Shown piece by piece: positions 24,111 to 36,398 of a DNA stretch of 64,000 bases. This DNA is from Mya arenaria (lineage: Eukaryota; Mollusca; Bivalvia; Myida; Myidae). Within the stretch, counting starts at the first letter, position 1. Every line of letters begins with the position of its first letter. The stretch covers positions 6,406,117 to 6,470,116 of the forward strand of contig NC_069125.1 in assembly GCF_026914265.1 (NCBI RefSeq), written 5' to 3'. Under the pieces are notes generated by a model that ran no database searches, was not told the origin of the DNA, and saw nothing but the letters and a program-made list of their open reading frames with translations. A program made the position numbers and the translations under genes.

Positions 24111-25690
24111 GAACTTCTCGTAATGAAAACGAGACAATGCATCGCATATTGAGTTACTTTTCCCGGTAACATGCTGTCACTTTTTTACTGCATTTAATCT
24201 GAGGCATTTTAGGGTTAGAACTCTTACCGAGCGCATGACATTAGGGTTTTTTGACGATAGTCTATTCATTATCTGATACACCGCTGCATTATCGCAATTA
24301 AACTTTATTTTATTTTTGGTGAACCTATCCTCCCAAATAAAAATCGAAACTTAAATAGGGAATAACTCGAGTAAAGTTATATCCTTGGACAAACCTGAGT
24401 TATACCAGCAATCGGGACATTTTGCACTGCACCATTCACCTTGAAAATAAATTCCAAACCCCAAACCTACGCCTCCCGCAATGTCTGAGAAAAGCTCGAA
24501 ATCCTCATTTGAAATCCAAAATCTGTCATGAAAGATAGAAACTCCGTCATGAGACCGAAAAAAACTCGACCCACATCCGCAAATCGCTTTTTATATCTTT
24601 ATTTACTCTTATATGATGATACTGTTTCGTTAAACCGCAAATTGAGACAATTAGGCGCCGACAGAAATGTCTACCCATTGGTAAGGCTCTGCAACAAAAT
24701 TATAATGAGCCAATCAAGGATTGCATAGCCTCTTATGTTGTGTTTAGCTTAACCAAGACGACAATTATCCTTTCGATGACCTGCTCCATATTTTCTCGCG
24801 GTATTTTAACATTCATGTTATTATAATTCGGCTCTAAACCTAGAAAATCTAATATTTCGGCCGGTTCCTCCGTTTTTTCGTATGCAATGTGTTATTTTAT
24901 GTCCGCCATAGTATTAATAAAAAGATTCATGATTAACTAACAACGCTCTATTCCCCCCTCCCCCTCTAAACAATTCTCCAAATAGTGCAGCAACTCGCCT
25001 GGTGACATTTTATTTCTAACACAATATTGTAGTAACTTTGAAAAACTTACAAAGGTGCTGAAACTTAAAGACGCGCCAAAAGGTAATGCCTTGTCAAAGA
25101 AATATTGCTCTTTATGTTTAAATATTTATGCGAAAAGCTACAGAAACAAGCTCAGTAGCAAATAGTTTAAACATAAACCCGGTTTAATAGCACTGGGTAA
25201 ACGCCAAAGGCATGAAACATAAAACATAAAATCACAAACATAAAAAACATGGAAGAACAGCACAAAACTCCACAAGCCTTACAGGTTAAAATCGATTTGT
25301 CTAATGGGGATTTGCCGACAATTATGTTTAATGTCCATTTTGAGCAGTTTGCATTTTTTTCCTAATCTTTGAATCATGGCGACTCTTCGTCAAAACCAGT
25401 ATATTGTACAGATACTAGCTTTGGTCTATATAATATTATACGGAATCCCCTTCCGGGAAAGAAATGTGATGAATTATACGCAATTAAATTTATTCACATC
25501 CGGCGCGTTTGGGTTACTGGATTTCTTAGGCACTAGTCCGAGTGGTGAGACAATTAAATTCTCAAAAGGGGAAAAAGTGAAAGGCCCGCAACCCGTTTTT
25601 AAGCAATTTCTGAATTTATTTCTGTGATACAATATCTGGCAAAGCAAGATCTGAACGAAGATTTTTTGAATTCCGCGCCACACTTTGCCC
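24111..25690 (-). pseudogene. reverse transcriptase and RNase H of the DIRS/Ngaro element
   Basis: From right to left: FENLIVSPLGLVPKK (about 25550), VSVQYTGFDEE, LGKKCKLLKMDIKHNCRQIP (about 25340), then the inserted repeat, YFFDKALPFGASLSF (about 25095), ILDFLGLEPNYNNMNVKIP (about 24840), MQSLIGSL, DLRMWVEFF (about 24570) and the RNase H part with KIKFNCDNAAVYQIMNRLSS (about 24290) and HVTGKSNSICDALSRF (about 24150). These are the hallmark blocks of DIRS-like RT-RNase H. The RT frame breaks several times and the metal-binding DD block is lost near the insertion. Confidence 0.82.
25121..25284 (+). repeat. dispersed repeat inserted in the DIRS/Ngaro RT
   Basis: The sequence runs from AATATTTATGCGAAAAGCTA through AAACATAAACCCGGTTTAAT to GGAAGAACAGCACAAAACTC. 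It interrupts the reverse transcriptase between the FNL and YFFDKALPFG blocks, so it inserted later than the retroelement. A second long copy is at 34587-34730 and a 30-base match at 33924-33953. Confidence 0.75.
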
Positions 25691-25865
25691 GGCATAATAT
25701 ATTGGAAAACCTACTTGGAAACCGTTAAGAATATTCTGTAACTTGATACAATCATATACTTGCGCATGCAATTGCAATTAATGTACAACTATTGGGGTGG
25801 GGACAAACTTGTTACGTTCAAATTATTTGGCTCCATGGCGGGCGCATCGAAAGAAGGGTCTGCCA

Positions 25866-26692
25866 CTACCGTGAAAAACATTTTGGCGGCCTCTGATGGC
25901 GGCTGGAGAGCGTGTAACAGGTAATGGGTTCAAAGCAGCTCGCCTCGGAGTGTTGACCACAACAGCCAGAACATGTACGACTTATACAACAACTCGGCCA
26001 CTTACAATTGCCATTGTTGTATTTATGACATGTGAATTTGCAGGTCGATGGAACTGGCCCAATATGATTGACAGGTATGCTGTTCTGTGTGCAACGCCAC
26101 CACAGATCTGTGTTTATATGAGCCCAAGATGACGGATTAATTGACTGGCGTAGCCGAAACTGTTCATCGTAAGCCCGCTATGCGAAAACCCCCTGCTTAG
26201 AGCTCTCTCTGTTGAACATTTATTGTAATAACTCGTTGGCCTTACCCGGAAATCTTGCAAGATACACACCTGAAAAACTAATAAAGGCGTCCTTTCATTT
26301 TTCGATGCTACTGATTTTTCACTCGCGGGGGGCTTTGACTTAATTTGACCGACGTAATTTAGCTGCAAAATGTTACGACTTGCAAAGTGTTGCAATTCAA
26401 TGGATCCTTTTAACAGGAGCGCCAAATTAAGAAAACTCCGCTTTTAATTATGTTCCCTCAATGGCTGTGGGTCATCACTAAGACGAACAACTGAATTTGG
26501 CAAAGTGGTCTCTGGACCTGTACTCTGACCTGGTAAATCTGTGCCATCACCACTCCCCGGAATAATTTTTGAGGCCAATATTATTTTCTCAAAATCAATA
26601 ACATGTGAAGGGTTCTCACACGCAGGTTACATCTTTCACATTTTCCTCGACAAGGTCCTCTTCCACCTGATGTTTCCTTTTCCTTTTAGCCT
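25866..26692 (-). pseudogene. gag-like region of the DIRS/Ngaro element
   Basis: The start carries a basic stretch, KRKRKHQVEEDLVEENVKD. The middle reads RFPGKANELL, and the end holds a cysteine/histidine cluster CHKYNNGNCKWPSC, then CSGCCGQHSEASC, before a stop at 25866-25868. The cluster matches the CCCH-type knuckles known from DIRS gag-like proteins. The middle changes frame at least twice. Confidence 0.65.
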
Positions 26693-29600
26693 TACGCAAT
26701 TATGTGCAATATGAACATAAAATTAGGTGAAAAACAAAGTAAAATACTTCGATTTAATACGAGTTTATGAAGCTATAAATGCATGAATGTTATTCTACAG
26801 ACGACACAACCAGAATAGAAGAGCTGTGACAGACTGGTTACTAAGTTCAGCCTTAAATCTTGCTTTCTTATTACATTCGATCCCAGAATCGAAAGCAGTC
26901 TATAAAAGTCAATTGCACTTCCGGCTGTCAGAATGAGTCGACAAACGACAAAAATTGCGTCAAAATTACCAAGTTGTGTATACTGCCACTAGATGATCAA
27001 TTCTAAAAGGACTTAAACAGATTGGTTTATTTCCTTAAAATAAATGTCGTTATGCCTATAACGTCATAACGATGATTTCTTTTCTGTATATCTCGATAGG
27101 TAAAGCATGTGCTTCAGGATCTACGTGTTTCATTCCAATGACTTACCCTTGTTTTTATCTAAGTTATATTTTACAAAACAAGCGTTAAGGACACATGAAT
27201 TGCAAGATATATCTTACAATATTTGTGTATTTTACCATATATATTGTGTTGTTATCGAAAGCTAATATAGACATTTCATATTTTCATAATATTATTAACT
27301 TTTGTTTTCTTTTTGTGACCTCGAGGACCCCTTTTAGTTGTCCCAATGGGCCATTACAACATTCAAAAACAGTTATATTACATACAGAATGCATGCAGTT
27401 ATCAAGCTACAAAATAACAATTTTAACAAAAATATTTAGATATTTAGAAAGCAGTACCTGTATATAGTTGCATGGTTATCGACGTCTATTTAACGCAAAT
27501 ATGTTAAATATAATTATCTGAGATGAAATAGTTTTACCTTCGACAACAAAAGTGGAAAAAATATAGCAGCAGATATAATGTACTTAAAGGTGTATTTTTA
27601 AATGATTGAGATCATTATAAAAATTACATTGTATTCGTATGATTGTATTATTGTAAAAAAAATACACTCGAAAGCAAAATGAGTAAAATAGATCACGATA
27701 GATAAGTGAATTTCTTTGTATGCTGTTATGTTAGCATGTAAGACATTCGTCTCAAAAATCGTATTTGGTATTATGTTTTAAATGCTTTACTTCATTCTAC
27801 AATGTTAAGGACAGATTAGTTTAATTTTGATCAGAGTTGTTTTGTTTGATTTAATTATAAATGCAATTATCGACATGAACAGAAATTGACTGAAACCTTT
27901 GATTCCTTTTCAGAATCATATAGTTTTTTCAGTCGCATGCACATAAGTTTAGTTTGTAATGTATGTTGTTGTTGTTGTTTTGTTTTGTTTTTTTAATTGA
28001 GTGATTATTTTAATTGACTTTGCTGCAATTTTATTATAAATGAATTCAAAACAAATTAATCGTAACAAAGAGTATCTTATAACATATATGCTTTTATTTA
28101 TTAAAACATGTTGAGGACTTTATTTTATACTTCATTTTAATAACTGATTATTATGCTTTTCGTAAGATACTGAGTTATAATATTCCAATAAATGAAACAT
28201 AACTTGACAATCTTATTTAAAATCCGGACATGTTTTTACCGTTAAAAGTTCCTTCAATTTAGTTTTAAATTTGTTAATTTTGTTGTTTAATCGAATGCTA
28301 TTATCGGCGTTTACTTGAATTTACTTTAACACCACATGAATATTACTGTTCAGAATTAGATTTTAATTTTCTGTCACACGTAGTTCATCGTACTCAGTCA
28401 TAAGGACCAACTTTTGAATATCCTCAGTAAACATTATGTTATGGAGTCGTACGTTCTGCTATTGTACTTGTCCCTGTACTTTGTATTATGACGAAGTCTT
28501 TATTCTATAATATATCATCCTATTATACCATTTATACATAGGTATACAATTGAAATGCCCTCAAAATATCTTAAGTAAGTACAGCTACGACCTTTTATTT
28601 CCTGTACAGTCATTGGACGATACGTATTTTCCATTATCTTTTAACACACGTTTCAAAGAATCCTTGTTAAAGTATTGGCTACTCGGTTTGATCCTATTAT
28701 TGATCAGTTTTACATAAACTGGCACCCTGTCATTTTTGACCGAGCTGTCTAGCCAGGTAGCTTATCCCGTAAATGTCTAGTAGAAACATACCTCAAAGTC
28801 TTTGCTATTGGTGGCCCACATGTCATCTCACTCAACTAAATATTTGAAGTCATTTCGGGGCATTTCTGTCATCTTGAAAGCCATATCCATGTATTTTGTT
28901 TTTAAAAGAATTAAATATAAACAATACAACTATTCTAGCTTTCATGAATTGGGATACTTACTTTCAGTTCGGTTCGACATAAGACCGCAGTCGAACCCTT
29001 TTTAAAAAACTTTTAAATTCATATGTTAAAACGTTAGTATGACATACCATTTTTGAAAGCTATATGTGTTGAATGGTCGTTTTTACTCAACATTAGCGCA
29101 AGAATGCATGTGTCAGTTACGGTGCGCTATAACAATTTTCGTCATCATAATAGCAATATATTCACCACGTTAAAGTACCTTAATTGTGGTCTGTTAACAA
29201 AAACAGGCTTCATGAAGATCAAGGCTTTCGGACAAATGATTTCATGAATCTTTAAACAGAATTTAAATGCCTAAGTATTGTAATTCAACAACTTTTGTGG
29301 AAGCAAACGATGCGGTTTTACTAAGAAAGATGTTAATACTGGTTTGGCCTTTGAAACCGGTTAAATCCCTAGTGAATTTCTCTTGTTTGCGCTTGACATT
29401 CCATATTATACATGCTTTGTTTGGAGAATATATAGTGATATATTAAAGCTATCTATCTTAGACTATATTTGTAATGTATTCGAAAAAGTAATGACCTATC
29501 CATATGTTTATATAACTATGCTTCAAATACCACGAGTCTACTATATATCATCTTAATATAATCAGCCCAAAGTGAGAAGTCGTCAGTCTCTCGGCAATGA

Positions 29601-31785
29601 TCTATAGACAAGCTGAGAGGATCTTTTACACCACTTAAGGAAATAGCAAGATTTTAGGTTTATTTTTATTTTATTTTAATATTTCTTTACACTAATGTAC
29701 ACGTGCAAAACTTATTAGAGTTCCATTTAATTATGTTGCTTTGAAAGTGTTGTTGTTTTCTTCAAACAAAACAAGTTTAACTTTTGAATAACGTCACGTG
29801 ATTTCGATCATCATCCAATGGCACGCGTGGTGGCAGTGATTACTGTACGGCATGGGAAAACAACCGCTGTGTGGAGTTTGGTTTCGAGGCATAACACGGG
29901 CGAACGCTTGGGTGTATGGCTAGACTCGTCTTTGTTAAAAAAAACTCTAGTTCAAATTCACACTGCTCAAGACTAAAAACTAGTTGTCAAAATACACATA
30001 GATTTACAAGACAACTCATCGTCTATTAATGAAACTACTTTTGGTGCTTGGGTGGTTTGTTTGAGGTTTTTAAAGGTAAGTCGTAATTCATTGCCGCCCC
30101 CCCCCCCTCCCCCCTCCCCATACCTAATGATTCTGTTGTTATTAACCAGGAGTCAGGAGAGTGTATATTAAGATTGTCCATCGAAATGGTCGTACATTCT
30201 CAGTATGTATCATTTACAATGTATTGGAGAATTGTTTTAAACCCAACCACCTTGCCATCATTTTAAACCAAAAACATTTCGGTTCAGAAGCGCAAATGAA
30301 AAGGTTACGGCATCCCTAATGTTAAATCTACGCTCCTGGACGTTATAACCTGAATGTTTTGGCCATTTCATAAAGTCCTTTATAAAAATCAAAATTAATG
30401 GAACATTAGTTTTGAAATTGGAACCTGACGCTTAAATCGTAGAATAAATTTGGTAAGGTTTAGGTACAGCATGCTTCAGCACAAAGTTTAAAGAATATGA
30501 ACATGAACATCGTTTATTTAATATCAAACAAAATTGCGAAGGTGTTATCGTTTTATTTCCATAAATAAAGTGTTAAAACATACATAACTTATTTTTGTAG
30601 CGTGATTGTGTATAAAATGAGATTTTGCAAGTGCAACTTGTAATTCAATTCATACACAATAATTATTCTAAAATAAATGTATCATTAGTACCTGTACAAC
30701 CACATATTACTGTATCTTACAATCAATGGATTGTGCAAACAGTTTCTAATATACTATGTAAACATGTATGCGGCATTGACATACAAACACACTAAATTTT
30801 AATTATAAAACTCATTTACAAAAAGTTTAAATGCCGGATCCCGATATTTCTGTGTGTTATTATTAACAAATCAATATCGATATATGTTGTTAGCGATATG
30901 TATCTTTCTTATACATGCAAACTATTTAGTTATGTGTACATTAAACAAAAAGAGTTTGATATTTTCATTATTATTATTATTATTATCATTATTATATATG
31001 CATCGTTCACTATACATTTCACAGCAGATACACATTCCTTAAAGCATATCTGATTAATATACGTTTTTTTTTTATTGTTTTCTTATGTCATGTTAGCCTG
31101 TTGTTTGAAGTTAGTTATCGTATTTGTAACTGCATAATATATGTGTAACGTTAAAAACAAAACAGATAATTTAATATTCAACACTTTTTACGCTTTTCGC
31201 TAGAAAACAAAACACATTTGCCAGTTTCTTAATATGTGTATATATAAACTTTTGATTTTTCATTTACTGATGACGAATTTCAAAGTAACAAGAATATAGT
31301 AAACATTTCAAACACCCTTAAACACATGAGAAAAAGGTTATCATATTAATGCTCCCTTAAACAAAAGCATTTTAAACGACAGTACGATTTTATAAAACGT
31401 GTATTTATTAGAACATTTTAGATATCTGTATCATACATTCTTGGAACGGTATTATTAAAGCTATGGCATTTGTTATTTGAAGCTTCTTCACATTGATTTC
31501 AAATAAACGAAAAGATCCACAAGGAGACTGAGCTTGCTGTCATTGATTGGAATTTTAAAAAGATAAATATAATGACACTGGACTAATGAAAAGACAAACA
31601 TTCTTTCCTCCATATGTAAAAAATGCGACATTGGCTGAACATAGTGTTTAGCTAAGGTTTTGATTCACACAAGTACAAACAGGGTAACTTGTTCATATAA
31701 CATTTGTCAATTCAGACTAAAGGAAAAGTGAACACAAAAAGTTATAAGAACTGTCCAAAGTGTTTTGGCCAATCGAGTTATTTGG
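26693..31785. other. five kilobases with no gene recognised
   Basis: AT-rich throughout. A C-rich run is at 30096-30119 and ATT-rich simple sequence near 30966-30990. Frames at 27195, 28802 and 29053 are short, AT-driven and without motifs. No retroelement domain was seen on either strand. Confidence 0.45.
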
Positions 31786-34194
31786 TTACATTTCGCAAAT
31801 GAAATAGTAAGCACGAGTACACGGGTTGTCGGTCCACTTGTAGTCATGATAACCGTGATGTAAAATAACACAATTTCCTTCACCGTCCGGCTGGCCGGTA
31901 ACCCAATCTGCAAATAAACGTCACAGTTAGTTACATTCGTGTTCTTGATGATGACAACATTTAATACAGGTTTTCTTTATCACCATATGAACCTTATAAT
32001 TATACTCAACGCACTTCGTTCAGATTCCGATACTGACATTTATCACGCAATTAATTCCTAAAATAGGAAAAGGTGAAATTGTCATTACTCACATCAATAC
32101 CAGAGAGAGGTTAACATATCTCTGACAGTTAAATGACTGTAAATGAAGCTTGCATTGTGGATGCATTTGTTAATGCACTTGGGGCTAAACTTGTCAACTA
32201 ATATTTTTGTAGAGGACCATAAACGACCGTATTTACATTCATTATTAATACCGCATCTTCGGTAAAACCTACCAGTAAAGGTAGGCTGCGAACCGTTACT
32301 CCAGGTCCAATCATTTCTGGCTGCACTGCCCGTCAATCCAAGAAACCAGTAGTGAGCTGGAGAGGCGTACACAAAACAACATTATAACTGTCATGGTGCG
32401 TACACAAAACAACATTATAACTGTCATGGTGCGTACACAAAACAACATTATAACTGTCATGGTGCGTACACAAAACAACATTATAACTGTCATGGTGCGT
32501 ACACAAAACAACATTATAACTGTCATGGTGCGTACACAAAACAACATTATAACTGTCATGGTGCGTACACAAAACAACATTATAACTGTCATGTTGATCA
32601 CATATATATTTCACTACCCGTAGTATTGCATTGTTAGGTTTGTCAAATATGATATAGGTAAAATATAAAAAATATATGTTTGAAATACACAGTACAACCA
32701 CAGTAAATTTAAAATCAAACGTCAATATTAGTTTATAAATTTGAATATTTATGTTTAATAATATGTCACATCATAGTGAACGTACGTGTCATTTGTCGAG
32801 CAATGTCTTTGATGAATGTATTTTCTGCCTCATCATTGATGTCGACAAGGTGACTGCCGCTATCTTCACAGACTCCCTGAAAAGAGTTTTATGGACATCA
32901 GCTTTAGATAATATTGTCTTCATTATAGAGAGGAAATAAAACCTTGCTTGAGACTCGGAACAAAACACCTTGTTCTTCTTACAGTAGGATCATTGTTCGG
33001 GAATTGCTTAATACATCAGTATATATTTACTATCATTACTTACATTTGAGAAGGTGAATAATCTATACGACTTTAACTTAGAAATGTATGTTAGTTTTTA
33101 ATGTCATTGTCGAATAGAAGATGCACGCAAAAATTACCATTTCCATTATGTGCGATAGGTAAGTTTTAGTACATGATGAATACAGCATACTATGTAAAAG
33201 CCGGTATATTATTTAAATTCATCTTTCAGCTATTTAATATTTTAAACAAAATAGAAAAGATCTGACGTTATTTTACAGGTTATATACATGAATCTGACGA
33301 CTGCATTCGTTATCCAATGTTCGAAAAATGATGACAGTGATAATGCGAACTAGAGTAAACAGAACTGTACCTGTGCGTTTGCAAAGGTCAACGGTTCATT
33401 TCCATAGAGATAACACGATCCTTGGTAGCGCAACCACCTATCTGGACATGATGGTGGACACTCTCCTTTGGATAATTCTGTTACAATAATGATTTTTTTT
33501 TTCAAATATAATCACATACAATCCGACGTGCTCATGTCATGGAATAAATGCAATCTGATTGAACAATTTCAAAAAATAGATGTATATTGTCTATAGAAAA
33601 AGATTTTTTTATAGAAATACAAAATTGGATAAAATATATAAGATTGGTGAATTTTAAATATCAGTTTATATATGAAAATGTATAAATGCACATATATCAA
33701 TGAGCCGATTGTTCTGAACATTGTTGATAACGAAATCGTTAAAAACTTTCAAATTCGTATAGCGCTTGAAGATTCACTCGTACTCTAATGATCTTCAGTA
33801 TTGTTAATTCGATTAAACATTAAACCCAGTAAATTTACATTTTACTGACCGTTCCAAGGCGGTATCTAAGAATCCTTGGTAAACATACCTAGTTTTTTGT
33901 ATATAGTATGTATGCACTTTACTGCTTGTGGAGTTTTGTGCTGTTCTTCCATGATCTTCAGTATGCTTAATAAGGATTAAGATAACGTTTTAAACTTTAC
34001 GTGTTTGATTTAAATATATGAGCATATCATTATGATGATAGATGACAGTTACCTCTTCCAAGTGCGTTTTTCAATAGGTCCAAACTCTTTGACACAGTTG
34101 TTTCCAGGTCCAGTTGACATGAACTTTGAAGAACAGTGTTGCCAGTGACAACTTTCACAATAAAACAGAAGGCAAGAGTCACCGCCAACTTCAT
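31786..34194 (-). CDS. intact C-type lectin, five exons (lectin-5)
   Basis: Exons in order of reading are 34053-34194, 33371-33465, 32786-32876, 32273-32356 and 31786-31907 (142, 95, 91, 84 and 122 bases). All borders are GT/AG, all phases agree, and the product is 177 residues. Exon 1 gives a signal peptide (MKLAVTLAFCFIVKVVTG) and the segment NTVLQSSCQLDLETTVSKS. The lectin fold shows GEC-x3-CPDRWLRYQGSC, SHLVDINDEAENTF, HYWFLGLTG (WIGL-like), then VTGQPDGEGNCV and KWTDNPC, with FICEM at the end. QPD is the galactose-type version of the calcium-site tripeptide and WTDN replaces the usual WND, so calcium-dependent galactose-type binding is possible but unproven. It is probably a secreted single-domain lectin of the innate-recognition kind. 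The 33-bp minisatellite lies in intron 3 against exon 4. Confidence 0.9.
32365..32593. repeat. 33-bp minisatellite, seven copies
   Basis: Unit GCGTACACAAAACAACATTA then TAACTGTCATGGT, essentially identical in all seven copies. The array begins eight bases upstream of the exon 4 acceptor of lectin-5. Thirty-three bases is eleven codons, so every frame without a stop stays open through the array on both strands; these frames are not genes. Near identity indicates recent expansion. Confidence 0.95.
33924..33953 (-). repeat. fragment of the dispersed repeat in lectin-5 intron 1
   Basis: Thirty bases (GCTTGTGGAGTTTTGTGCTG then TTCTTCCATG) are the reverse complement of the end of the repeat at 25121-25284. 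Confidence 0.6.
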
Positions 34195-34330
34195 TTTGTA
34201 TTCGCGAGGCAAAGTCAATCCGTAATATGAAAGAAGAAGTCCGCTTGCTCATACTTAAATATTTAGAAACAATAGGTGTTGATCTAGTTGTGAAATGTGA
34301 ACAATAGCTGTGGTGTGCTTTGTCATGTTA
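34195..34330 (-). promoter_or_regulatory. proximal promoter of lectin-5
   Basis: GTTCACATTTCACAA on the minus strand (34288-34302) and the leader ACGGATTGACTTTGCCTCGCG match lectin-1 closely. AAGCACACCACA (upstream) is shared with lectin-4. The TATA position is the weaker TAAATATTTAAGTA. Confidence 0.5.
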
Positions 34331-34586
34331 TTGTCACATTGCATGTGTAACATTCATTAGCTTATGCAAAACGATGACTGAAACAAAGGAACTAAACAAA
34401 TAAGTTAGGCTGAAATCACTGTAGGCATCTCAAAAATGTACAGATTACATCACATCGTGATAAAAATTTGGTTTTGTTTTTTAAAGGTCATTAATGTCAT
34501 TTTGTTGTAAAGCATAAATTCCCCCATCGGTCCTATCCCATAACATTGCTATTGTTTTTCAAGAGGGTTTACTTATTGTCGGCTTC

Positions 34587-34730
34587 AATATTTATGCGAA
34601 AAGCTATATAAACAAGCTCAGTAGCAAATGGTTTTAACATAAACCCGGTTTAATGGCACTGGGTAAACGCACAAGACAAAGAACATAAAATCACAAACAA
34701 GAAACATGGAAGAACAGCACAATACACAAG
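34587..34730 (+). repeat. dispersed repeat, second copy
   Basis: Same sequence as 25121-25284 (AATATTTATGCGAAAAGCTA start; GGAAGAACAGCAC near the end), with a few changes. It lies just beyond the point where the homology between the lectin-1 and lectin-5 flanks stops. Confidence 0.75.
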
Positions 34731-34889
34731 GGGCAGATTGTCGGCATTTCAAACAAAGAAGGTAAAGACTGTGTTCTAACGTCTCCATATATATAGAACG
34801 TTGGAAGATTCAGGATATTGGTGGATTCTGTTTGAAACGAAGGTTACCTGCTTCACACTTTAAACGTTATAACAAATATTAAATTAATT

Positions 34890-35045
34890 AAGAATTGAAT
34901 TGCGTGATTAATTTCAGTATCGTTGTATAAACGTAATTGGGCTGGTTGAAGTGTATTGGAGTCCGAAGGACTCCAAGCGTACTTCAACCAGCCCGACTGC
35001 GTTCATATCCCCAATAATGACACCAATAACGCAATTCATTTCTTA
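34890..35045. repeat. long imperfect palindrome with a perfect core hairpin
   Basis: The core 34939-34994 pairs GGGCTGGTTGAAGT with ACTTCAACCAGCCC, and TTGGAGTCC with GGACTCCAA around a GAA loop. The outer arms (AATTGCGT types) still pair imperfectly. One arm of the same element occurs at 55852-55923. Confidence 0.8.
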
Positions 35046-36398
35046 TATTCGAACCAATAGTTCATTTTTTTTGTCCAAAATTGTTATTATTTCTGTCCAA
35101 AATTTTTAAAAAACTTCATTTTATTTAAAACAATCTTTTAGTAATTCTTTCTCATCAATTCTGTAAAACGATCAATTCATTTGACAAATCATAAAATAAA
35201 AAAATGACGTGTTTATTAAAGCTTTTCGAGGCCTGCTGACACAATAAAAAATAACAAGATAAACAATCTTCAATGTACTTGTACAATTCGAACATATCCG
35301 AAGATGTTGCGTCATAGGAACATATTCTAAGTTGCCAAAAGGAAGTTGTGGTGAAAATATTGAAAATTGAATTATGTTCACTAAATACGTGATCATCTAC
35401 GGAAAATGAGAAATGTCCATTTTGACGTTATTGACATCAAAGGCTATGCAACAAAATATGTTAGATAAGTGATCATAGTATATCCTTAAAGATAAAAAAA
35501 AAACATCCATTTCATGTATTATTCATTTACTATCAATGTCTTAATTATCAAATAACAGAGAAGCACATACCCATGTGTTGATTCAATATGTAAACAACAC
35601 TTGCAATGGTGCTGCTGAGAATCTTTCTTTACAAGACAGGAGTTATAAACCAACAGTAACGTAGGGAGTTCGGTATTAAGGTCGGTTGGTTGGTTTTGTA
35701 TAGTGTCCGGACGATAAATCTTCAAATTTTTAGCGTTCAACCTTAAACTTGCCAAAAGTACGGTGTACGGACAATAACCCATGCAATGATGAACGGATTT
35801 AAATATTGTGTATTACATATGTTTAACATCCTAACATACAGGTCAAGTTTGACTTTAATTTCTAACTTCCAATATCTAATATCCAGGTTTTTATCCTAGG
35901 ATTTGCCAAGAAAGAATGTATGGGTTTGCATTGTGTTATTGATGGATTTAAAATTTAAATCCATCAATAATATCAATATCAATATCAATAATATTTAAAA
36001 TTTAAATAGTTTTTGTTACACATGTTTAACACCATTAAAACAAGTTTGACCTTGATTACAAACTATTAATTTGACTCGAGTTATGGTCCCTTTTCTTCTT
36101 AGAATAATCCAACAGTACAGTGTCCGGACGATAATATATGAAGGTTTGTTGGATATAAATAATGCTGGTTTACTTGTTAAACATCAAATACCGGACAATT
36201 TATAAATTGTTTAAAATCTGTTCAATTCTTAGGAAATAAAATACAATTTCAAACTTAATAAAATCGGTGTCCGGGTGATATCTAATAAAAGGATCAACGT
36301 GTTTGATACGTTTGCTACATGCCTTTAACACCACTTTCAACTCAAGACCCAAACTGTTCAGAGCTAAAGTACGGATTTTTTTTTCATCATCGTTCTGC
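35046..36398. other. no gene; scattered short repeats
   Basis: The phrase GTGTCCGGACGATAA recurs at about 35700 and 36118, with a diverged copy near 36267, and there is a small inverted repeat of TAAAATTTAAAT (35948-36004). Nothing else identified. Confidence 0.4.

Larger units (their letters stand above)
23480..26692 (-). mobile_element. decayed DIRS/Ngaro-type tyrosine-recombinase retrotransposon
   Basis: Read leftward, the segments appear in the order gag-like with a zinc cluster, reverse transcriptase, RNase H, tyrosine recombinase, and perhaps an SGNH-hydrolase-like piece. That order is the known layout of DIRS/Ngaro elements, which integrate with a tyrosine recombinase instead of a DDE integrase and leave no target duplication. 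Stops, frame changes and an inserted dispersed repeat (25121-25284) show that it is inactive. Terminal repeats were not delimited. Confidence 0.85.

Noticed and set aside
32365..32593. CRISPR-like regular repeats
   Set aside because: Units are directly tandem with no unique spacers, and the genome is eukaryotic.
32311..32725. Open frames on both strands made of an 11-residue repeat
   Set aside because: They are by-products of a 33-bp array lacking stops; no gene context, and the array lies in an intron.
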